The translations under genes and the position numbers were made by a program. 64,000 bases of DNA from Sitta carolinensis (Eukaryota > Chordata > Aves > Passeriformes > Sittidae): contig CM063290.1 of the NCBI GenBank assembly GCA_032173965.1, positions 4,539,501 through 4,603,500 of the forward strand, given 5' to 3'. The notes beneath the pieces were generated by a model. That model was not told the DNA's origin. It made no database searches and was given only the letters and a program-made list of their open reading frames with translations. This document shows, one piece after another, positions 54,856 through 64,000 of this stretch (positions are counted from its first letter, which is position 1; each line of letters opens with the position of its first letter).

Positions 54856-55556
54856 TTAAAAAGTGAGATCAGTGAACAAATGTGCAATGCCAAAGTAGAA
54901 ATACTATCAGCGATAAGGAAAGGAAAATTTAAATTTGGTCATCTGCAACTTCAGAAGTGTCTGTAAAACCAGCAAATTGCTAGTTCAGCTTATACCACTG
55001 ACTCTGGAAAAGGAAAAGAAAACAGCATATAGGGAAGGTATTATCCAGCTAATTGTTGGTAGCTACACTGACATCGCTTTAATACTGACCTGTGGTGTTC
55101 TCCTTTCCCAGCAGAAGTGCTTTTGTGTCAGGCAGAAATTAATATTTCTTTGGCTAGAGGAGGATGCAGTAAGTCCTGCAGACTTTCATCTGAGCCTTTT
55201 CCTCTGCAACGGGAGTCGCAGGAACTTGTTGACAAAGCTGTTTTCTGTGGTACAACCGAGATTTTGGTTTGTGGTGGATTTTTTTTTTGTTTGTTTTAAA
55301 GAGTCAGGTTTTACTTAAATATATTATCAACACACTCATTTAAGCTTGTGACGTGCTTTTTCCCGAGCTGCTTGGGGGGTAAAAGTTGTTTTAATTGTCT
55401 TTATGCTAATGCCGAAGAACTGGGCGCTTGTTTCCATCCGTCAGCGCTGGAACTGAAACAAAAGCCAAGCAAACTTGCAGATGGTTGCAGGTCCTGGATC
55501 GCAGCCACTGCCCGATGCCTCTGTCATTTGCTGCTTACAAAACACTCTGCTGGGCG

Positions 55557-55624
55557 TGTGAGAGTGGACTTTGCCTTGGCTGTGCCGGGCTGTGAGCGTG
55601 GACTTTGCCTTTGCCAGCAGGAGA
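55557..55624. repeat. Two-copy tandem duplication, 34-base period
   Basis: 'tgtgagagtggactttgcct' at 55,557 recurs as 'tgtgagcgtggactttgcct' at 55,591 with one difference in the first 20 bases; the second copy then continues with diverged sequence. Confidence 0.75.
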
Positions 55625-56554
55625 AGGTGAAGCCCTGAGCGTTCCCCGCGGGGTCCCCAGCCTTTGGCCAGGGCTCCTTGCCAGCGACCCAAGGATTGGC
55701 TTGGGAGTCCTCCAGGGTTATAAAACACCCAGCTGTTGAACTTTTAAAAGTTGTGTGACTGGGCAGCTGGGAGCTCGGATGGGCTGGAGGATGAGCTGTG
55801 TTTGACGGAGGAACAATGGTTTCACGAGCGCGCACACGTACTCCCCTCGCCCCCCTCCTGGGGCCGTGGGTGTGCACTATCTGAAATCCTGGTGCTAATT
55901 AAAAATCACAATAAGCCAATGCACTTAAAAGTAGGTTTTCATTGTTTTTGTTTTTGTTTTTTTTTTTAATTTGAAACTGCTCTGACTGGGCAGTTAATGA
56001 AACAACTGGGAACAGCATCTCGCGTTGTGGCCGCTTGCTCAGTCGTGGCTGAGTTGGTGCAAAGTGTGTTGGAGTTGATTTTTATTATTCTGAGGGGATT
56101 TCAGCCTAGTGTAGCAAGGGAAACGTTAACATAAGCAACAAGAACTATCTCAGCTTCCAGGGGTGAAAGTGCTGGTGGGAGGCCAGGTGCTGACTGGAAG
56201 AACCTGGCTGGGAATGGGGCAGAGGGAGCATCCCTGAGCAGGCTGGCAGAGCCAGGAGCACAGCAGAAGTCATCAGTGGGGCTTTATTTAATGCTGGCTG
56301 GGTAGTATGGTTTAGTTTCAGTCTCACCCACAAACTGTTAAGCATTTCCTGATTTAGGAAGGCCAGTATGAAAATACTTGCAGTGTAAAGCTGTAGTTTT
56401 TAATGTGGACAGTCAAACAGATCCTGTGAAGTGATAATTAGCATTACTGGCCAGGGCAGGCTGTCAATTTTAGTAGGAAATCATTAAATAAACACTGGTG
56501 AATAACCAGTATGCTGGTTCTTCCCTTGGAAGAGACCAGAGCACTAACAGAGGT

Positions 56555-56609
56555 GATGTGTTTCATTATCCCCATTTTGCAGCTGAGAAAACAAGACACA
56601 GAGGTGAAA
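56555..56609 (+). mobile_element. Ancient MIR-like SINE relic
   Basis: 'tttcattatccccattttgc' followed by 'agctgagaaaacaagacaca' and 'gaggtgaaa' matches the MIR segment 'attatccccattttacagat' with 'gaggaaactgaggcacagag'. Only this core part is still recognisable; the flanks are too diverged. Confidence 0.65.
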
Positions 56610-59512
56610 ATACTGGAGATACTTTGGGGCTTGTTTCAGTTGAGGCTGGACTAGAAATCTTATTAGTGGTCTGTACATGTCTGGGGGTTTCCCTCCCCAG
56701 CACAGCTCTTGACACGTGCCTGTGTGCAGTTCCTACCTCTGAAAGCCTCTCCCAGAGGTTTCCTTGGCAAGAGGGCAATGACTAGTTGCCTTCTCCTCAG
56801 CATATTATATTGTAACTGTAGGAAGCCTTTGTGCAAGACTGACTTGCTGTGGGTAGAAGAGCAAGAACAGTTCCCTTACAAATTCCAGCTAGGTCTTTGC
56901 AAACTAATAAAATTGTCAGTAGGCAGTACAACATACACCTGATTTAGTAAGGTTCTAGTTCTTTTTTAGAAAGGATAAAGTTATCCTGGCTTACTTGTAG
57001 TTTATATTTCTGGTGAGCCCATGAAGTCATATTTCCATAAGAGGAGGAAATACTGCTCGCTTCCCCTGACTGATTCCATCTTCTTCAGTAGCTAATCTTT
57101 GGATTTTCATTTCTAATGTTGTGCCCAACTCTGATTTGCCTGGCTCCTGCTTCTGCTCACTGGTTCTTACTGTTCCTTAATGCCCCGTCCTTGTTGGCCC
57201 TGGGACCAACATATAAAAATACATATAAACATATAAATATACCAGCTGCTGTGCCATGTGTTGGGCAGTGGGGCACTCTGTACCCCCTGGCTGACTGACA
57301 CACGGTGTTATCAGCTCACAGATTAATGTGTGGTCAGTTGGCTGGCCAGCTCTTAATACATTGGAGATATTTCATTTTATTGTGCAGTGTGAACTCTTTT
57401 ATCAGTGTTGTGTGGTACCAAGCCAGAAGCTGGCTAAGGAACACACATGTGCTAACACAGCTATCTCTCCAACCAAAGGTGTAATCTCGGCCAAGAGCAC
57501 ACTTGGATTTGTTTGACAGGCCCTGTTTTAAATAGAATGACAATGCTGATTATGTGCCTATCTTTGCATTCCTTATCACTGGAATCCTTCATTGACTTTT
57601 GATTGTTTTATCTGAAAGCTGTGTCTTACTAATGGGATGTAATTGCACTGGGCAACCTGCTTCCCTCTCAGCTGCTGGTGCTGGGTTAACAGTCTTTCTG
57701 CTCCATCCCTCTGCTTCAGTGTGTCCTGCTGTTTGTAGTAGGTCAGACATTTCTTTAAAGTTTCAAATCAAAACTTAATTGAAAGATTTTGGGGCTGACT
57801 TGCCCACTGGTATAAGTCAACAAGTGCATTTTGTGGCTCTTCCAAATAACAAAGAGAAGAATTTGTTAAATTCTTTCCCCCTGCAACATTAGCCCTGTTT
57901 TCACTTGTGTTTTACAGTGGGATTATTGCCACTATTAGAGTTCAGTCTTCCTTAGCTTGTTTTAGAACATTTCTTATTTTCTGTTTTCCTGCAAGTCATG
58001 GTTATTTTCCTTTGTCTGACTTGTCTTGACTTTAGCCTTGGTTTCACTTACACAATTTCTTTACTACTTTCACCATCTATTCTTAGCTTCCCTCTTCTGC
58101 CCCTTTTTATGCTGCATTATGTTTTTTTTGTCTTTTTACCATGTTATCAGGATAAACTTTTAGTTCAAGTTTCCCTTTTTCTCAGACAAGGGAATCATAA
58201 TTTTTCAAGTTGTCTTTTCTAAGGAAAAAAACTTACAATTGTAGATAAATTTTTTCAAGTCTGTTTTTCCCCTCAGTTCTCCTTAGTTTTGGGAAATTAG
58301 CATCTGTTCTAAACCTAAACTGCATGTACTGACTCCAATTAATCTCCCTCTAATAACATTTGATTGCTGTGGCTATTCAGAAGCTCTCATGGGATGATTC
58401 TGACTGGCTCCATGAAGATGAACTTGCAGCTGTTGGGTACTGAGTGCACAGAAGTCACAAGGACAATAAAACACTGAGGTTTCTTCACACATCTTATGTA
58501 GGTTGAGTGTGTATGGTGCAGGAAGTTTTGTTTGCTCTTGAGCTATGTTTGAATTCCCTTTGTGGTGTAAATCAAATAATTCTTTAAGTAGGTTGTTGTC
58601 AGTGGGGGAAGGAAATGGTTTCACAAGTGTTTGCCATACAGAACTTGGCGGAGTAGTTCAAGTAGTTAAATATAATGATATTAAAAAAGGAGCTGCTGAG
58701 ATCTGACTCTGTGTGCGTATCAGTAGATAAAATGCTACTGATGTACATCAGAGTGAGTTTGTGCCCTGATGACACAGCCCTGAGCTGGTGCTGCTACTGG
58801 AAGGTCAGTCCTGCCTCTCACTCCCTTTATTCTTGTTTTGGCTCAGTGAGTCAAACTCCCTGGGCTCTTCTGGGAGCCAGCCTTTATCTGTCTCTCCTTG
58901 CTGCTGGGTGAGGGCCATCCTGGCACAGGCAGTGAGGGTCCAGTGAGGCTCCTGCTGTACCTGAGTGGGGCACAGTGTGTCCTGGGACACCTCCTGTGCC
59001 TGCTGTCCCAGTGTGCTCCCCAGCAGGCAGGGACATTCCTGCTGGGGTGGACTGCATGGGAACCATCCTTGGTAAAAGGACAAAAAGTGTATTGTGCTCT
59101 GCCTGTGGTCTTGAGTCCTTGTGCTGTTGGAAATCACTGTCAGTGGTTGTTCTCCCTGAGCACCACCTCCCACACTGAAGGAGAAGGGTTAGGAGAAGGT
59201 GAGTGCAAAAGTGCTCCGGGTGCAGTCTGTGGTCCCTGCTGTGTGTGGGGGGCAGCTTGCTCTGAGCCACATAGTACTCTTAGCAGGTGATGTGCCAGTT
59301 AAAAGAACCAGCTCAACTACCTGGTTTTCATTTAAATTGCATGTTCTTCTTCAGTGTTCATTTTAGCTACCTGTCCTATTAACTAATTTTCCCTCCTTTG
59401 AAGCTGTCTCTGCTCTTGTTTCTCATGTTTGAAGAGAGGAGCTTGCACATTGCTGTATGAAAGGGCATCAAGCAGCATCTTCCCTTTCTCCTCTCAACAG
59501 CTTGAGGCAGAG

Positions 59513-59530
59513 GTCTGTCTGTCTGTCTGT
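59513..59530. repeat. (CTGT)n short tandem repeat
   Basis: About four and a half copies of the CTGT/GTCT unit in a row. Confidence 0.85.
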
Positions 59531-62500
59531 TTACTCACTGCAAAGCAGGTTGCACTGGGTAGCAGCCCCCAGCCTGGCTGTTACAGTGTGTGCAGCAAGA
59601 GCACATGGACCCTGGGTCTGTGAAAAGGCTCTGCCATGGGCAAGGGTCCATCCTGGCTTCTCCCATGGACAGGGCATCCCTGGCAGCCCCCATGACCTGC
59701 ATTCCTACTTTCTTTGAATTCTGCATTAACTCTGTGTGGTAAGGGTATCGCTCAATTACTCACTGCTAAAACTTGGTGTTTAATAGCTACTTAGAGGCAG
59801 AACTTGGATGAAAAGAAAGAGTTTATAGATAAAAGTTGGTCACTGCTTGTTAATTAAAGTCTGTTTTTTCTCAGGGATAATTAGTGCAGCATTGGCAAGA
59901 GAGAAACAAAAGTTCAGACAGGACACAGCTGAGCTGTAATCTGCTTATGTTGGAGCCTGAAATAGCAAAGGGTGTGTTTGACTTAAAGTGCTTGTCCACG
60001 GATCTTTTACTCACGTCCTTATGGGGGAAGGGATAGCAAGCTTTGAAGTGCAGGCACAACTCTAACGCTGGAATACCAAGGTATGAATGGACAGCAGAAA
60101 GGCAACTGGTACCTTAGAGGTAGAGGGGTGTGCTGGATTCCAGGTGTTGGAAAGAACTACTAGGTCATTAACATCTCCTTTAATATGCTGGTTGGAAATC
60201 TCAGCTACTGGGATGCCTCCCATAAATAAAGAAAAAAAGCGTGCCGCGATATGGAGCAACAATTAATGAGATGTGTTTGGTTTTCCCCCCCGGGAATGCA
60301 GCCCTGGGGTCACGTTTCCTTCTCTGTGTGTGTGTGGAGGTCTGTCCTTATAGCAGTGGGCTCAGAGGGCTTCAGCTGGGGTGCCCGGGGTCACCTCCAC
60401 AGGGCTGCTGTGCCCTCGCTCCCTTCCCGGGCTTTGGCAGGGGCTTTGTCTGCCCAAGGCTGGCTGTAGGACTGCAGTGGAGGCATGAGAGAGAGCTGGG
60501 ATGCCAGACTGCAGATGGGAAGGTCTGTGTAATGCAGAAGGAATTCCAAGCATCTTTTTGGTTAATTCTGTTTTTTAGAAGACTGTTAATGTGGCTTGAT
60601 GGGAACTTGCATGTTGAGTGCAGCATAAGGATTCTTGAGTATTTCTAAAAATGGTTTTCTAAAGTCTTCCTTAAATTCTCTTTAAGATGGCAATTATTGT
60701 ACTTAAGGCAACTCAAAAAAGCCCAGTCTTTTTGCCTTTATTATTTTCGTGAAACTACTGATAATGCCTTGGCAAATACTCTGACATTTAATCTATTTTA
60801 CTCCTGATGAGAAAGAGCCCGGAGTCCATCTGATTTAATTAAATTCATGCATTCCTGCTCAAGGACTGAATTTTACTGAACTTACTATACTGCCTTATTT
60901 TTTATAACAATTGCTTGGTTTTATAAGGAAAGATATATTTCCATTGTATTTTCAAATGCTACAGCATTTCTCTGTAGAATGTGCTGGTGCTGTTTCCAAG
61001 ACACCTGGAAGGATTTGGAATGCTAGGTGTTGTTACTGAGGTAGTGATGATGATGTATACTTAAAAGAAAACAATTAAAGCTAGCTCTCAGAAACAAACT
61101 TCAGAAATGTTCACTGTATTTGGCACTTAGTGTCCATGAAACTGAATCTGGAAAAATGTCTGAGGGGACTTTACGTGCTCTGAAATTCTCCATTACCTTT
61201 TTTTGTTTCCCTCCCCTTCCTACACATGCTTGTTTTCTGTAGTGGTTGTTCAGGTTAGAACAAAAATGGGAATTTGACAAGCATGTAGGTGGTCTTTTCT
61301 CTGATGCATATCAGCAGAGCTTCATTGTTCTCAAGATATTTATCCCTGAAAGGCTTAAGTTTTGAAGCTGTTAAATTTGTCAGTGATCTGATCAACTTCG
61401 ATGGCTTGTGTTTAGATGGTCCATTCATGACTGAGAATGTCAGTGTTGGAGGATGTTCGAGTGGCAAAGAAATGCGGTAATGGGGAGGAAGGTTTTTGAA
61501 AGAAATTATCCCCCGATGAATTATTACCTGTCCGATTTCTCAAGAGGCTTAATGACTTTGCAGATTGAGGTGATGCTGTGAGAATAACTGCTGAGTATAC
61601 AGGAGAGTGTACAGTTTCTATGGATATTGGAGAAAACATCAAAAAGCCTCCTTTTTTTTGATATAATGCCTTCAAGTTAATTGTGTTGCATAAGATTGTC
61701 TTGACGGAGGCTTTGAATCTTGTGAATTCGGTTTAAGTTTGTCATTTAACTTCAATGGACTAAAAAGATTTCAGTGAAACTCACTGGAAAAACTTTAACC
61801 ATTTTGTTACTTTCTTAACTTTTTCTCCTCAGTTGTATTCAGCAGCGGTGTTTAGTTGGCTTGTTTAAATTAAATTAGCAAGTGGTATGGTTTCTTTATA
61901 GGTCTGTAGTGTGTTGTATACTTGAACTGAAGAAATATAATTAGACACTTCATTTTGCTTCCATTCTACATCTTTGAGCTAATTAGTTACTTGGGTTGCT
62001 TTATTTTGCATCACGTTGTTTTCATTTGATTAAGTACACTTCTCTAAGGGTACAGAATTAAGAACATACTAATTGCACAACAATTTTGGCACGTGTAGAT
62101 TGCCTCAGTGTCACCTAAGGACAAAGATTTCTCTGCTTACATTGTTGGCTCTCTTCTTTTCATGCCCCATGGGCAGATGTGTCAGAGCAGACACCCGTGC
62201 TCTCCAAAATCTCTTCCTTGCTCCTGCAGTCTAGTCAGAGCTTGTTGGCAGTGTCTAATGTAGCTACTCGCCCTTGGAAATGTCTTGATTTCAGCTTTTA
62301 AATTTTCAGACCCACTAGTTTGGTGAAGTTTGAGTTTGGAGGGTTGGTGGTGGGATAGAAAGGTGATCTCAGAGCAGAGACCCAAAGGTATTGTGAATCC
62401 AACGCTGTGAGTTATGCCTGGAGAAACCAGCAGGCTTCACCTGGGAGCTGTCCTGAGATGGATGGGCAGTTGTGATGCTCTCTGCTGGCTAGGAGTAAAT

Positions 62501-64000
62501 TTCACTTGTGGACATTGCTGGGACTACAAATGATTTGAGCACCATATTTCTAGAAGCAAGTTTCCCCCAGGCACTGAGTGTTCCGGAATAAACATGACTT
62601 TGTTATAAAGTGCTTGCTCTGTGCTTGTGAGCAGATCAAGACGTCCTTTTTTTGCATTTTACTTTGAACATCAGTTATTGATGTGAGGCACCAAGTAGAC
62701 TCTAACCTGTGCCAGCTAACAAGGGGAAGCCAACAGAAATGAGAAACACTACAATTAAACTTTTGTTGCCACAGTGCTGACTGAAGCCTGAGTGTGTCCA
62801 AGCATGTGGTGTTCAGACAAGATACATATTTCTTTCTGTGGGACTGCTTTTCAAAGGGAATACTTACTCTTATGAAAACTGTGTCCACAGTTGAGTAAAT
62901 ATCTTTTGGTGTGCTCTGCCACAAGCAGAGGTGCTCCTGTGAAAGGCATGATTTCTCTCTTCTATCCCACATAGCTCTTTAAAACTTTAACTGTGTGTTT
63001 ATATTTGGTCTCAATTAATCAACCCCCCCTTGAATATACTTACACCTGTGTCAAGGCTGGTGTCAGGTCCTTGGTGGGCAGCGTTGCTGGATGTTTTGGT
63101 GGTCATTGTGGAGTTGGACACTGCCCCAAGACAGAGTTAGGAGAGTCAGTACCTCCATGCCCATGTGCTGACACCAGGGCTGGTGCACAGGGACCTTCCC
63201 TTGGAATGGATCTCCTCTACCCATGAGCTTGTCAGATGCTGCAAGTGTAATTAATTGGAATGAGAATATCCTTTGGCTAAGGCTGTATTAGAGCACTCCA
63301 AGATGTACCATCATTTTTGGCATATTAAAAAATGGTAGCTGGTTTTGAGGTCTTCTACAGGAGCATTTAGCCCCTTGTTGTCTCCAGTAAAACCACAGTG
63401 ATTTGGCATTCTTGTAAAAAAAAAAAAAAATTAAATAGAGACTAGTGAAGATGTAAAGCATAAGCATTTTTTATTACTGAGGCTAGATTTGGATGCCTAT
63501 TGAAAGAATAAGTGGCACTTAAGAACCTTTAGAGAAATGTATTTTATAAAGGTCCAAATGTCACGGCTGTGGTTTTGTGCTGTCAGAATTAGTGCTTTTA
63601 TTTCTTGAAATGCTTTATTTTTTTTCCCTGTGGAACAGATGCCTTCATTCCAGAGGTGGCAGCCTTGGCTCTACCTCAACTGCTCCTTTGCATTTGGCTT
63701 TGGGTGTTGCCTGTTCTCCTCATAAGAAGAGACAGAAAGCTACTGAAGTGTCAGAGTGCCTTAAAGGGATTGAATCCTGATTTTAATGGGCGTGATTGTA
63801 AAGATTTGTCCGCCTTTGGTTAAGAAATATAAGCTACTGACTACTGTGGAAAAGTTACATGTGAATGATTGACTTTGATATTGTTTCATGGCACTTGAAG
63901 CTGGTCAAGTTGGGAAGAGTTGCACAGTAGGTGATGGTGTGACTATCCCCAAGATCTATGGTGTGTAATTCATTAACAGTTTGGGATTTCTGTCTGGTTG

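Larger units (their letters stand above)
51531..64000 (+). other. Probable continuing intron, no exon recognised
   Basis: Contains the CpG/palindrome cluster at 52,740-52,860, a T17 at 52,998-53,014, a palindrome at 54,836-54,855, a 34-base-period duplication near 55,557, a MIR relic near 56,560, a CTGT run at 59,513-59,530 and an A15 at 63,416-63,430. The 55,330-55,920 and 61,250-61,640 segments keep several isolated CpGs and look less eroded. I found no frame with a recognisable protein family between good splice sites. If the 42.9 kb gene is transcribed rightward, this is still intron 1. Confidence 0.4.

Noticed and set aside
63646..63780. Possible exon after a T-rich stretch ending in ACAG
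   Set aside because: Weak acceptor, no good donor and no recognisable protein sequence.

Overview
This window looks like bird nuclear DNA, most likely from a songbird, although the species cannot be fixed. The evidence is the repeat content. Every young-looking interspersed repeat I recognise is a CR1 LINE 3' end, including one of the type that reads 'gagttggaagggacccac' in passerines. There are also faint old MIR-like SINE remains, few repeats overall, and one sharp CpG island. I saw no bacterial operons, rRNA, CRISPR array or prophage. Long open frames are scattered over both strands in all frames with no conserved domains, as expected of non-coding vertebrate DNA.

Positions 1 to about 42,300 appear to be a gene desert or a very long intron. 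I found no convincing coding exon there. It contains an old CR1 tail at about 20.4 kb, a CR1 fold-back at 25.8 kb, a minus-strand CR1 at 26.1 kb, a GATA microsatellite at 22.8 kb, several homopolymer tracts, and an isolated CpG-retaining block near 13.4-14.0 kb that may be a conserved regulatory element. A MIR-like relic lies at 35.0 kb, and two short-loop perfect hairpins lie at 39.1 and 39.4 kb.

Positions 42,310-43,650 hold the one clear functional landmark: a CpG-island promoter. A plus-strand CR1 copy runs straight into it, and the CR1's promoter-side part is full of CpGs while its distal part has almost none. Just downstream lies a probable non-coding first exon on the plus strand, ending in a strong donor (CAG|GTAAGG at 43,050/43,051) and carrying two back-to-back upstream ORFs. 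I could not identify the gene.

Positions 43,051-64,000 are best read as the 5' part of a long first intron. They hold a possible alternative exon at 44,374-44,667, a 47-nt hairpin at 47.2 kb, a CR1 3' end at 51.3 kb, a small CpG/palindrome cluster at 52.8 kb and a MIR relic at 56.6 kb. No coding exon of a known family was recognised, so the gene's product lies outside the window or was missed. All conservation claims here are inference, since no alignment was possible.
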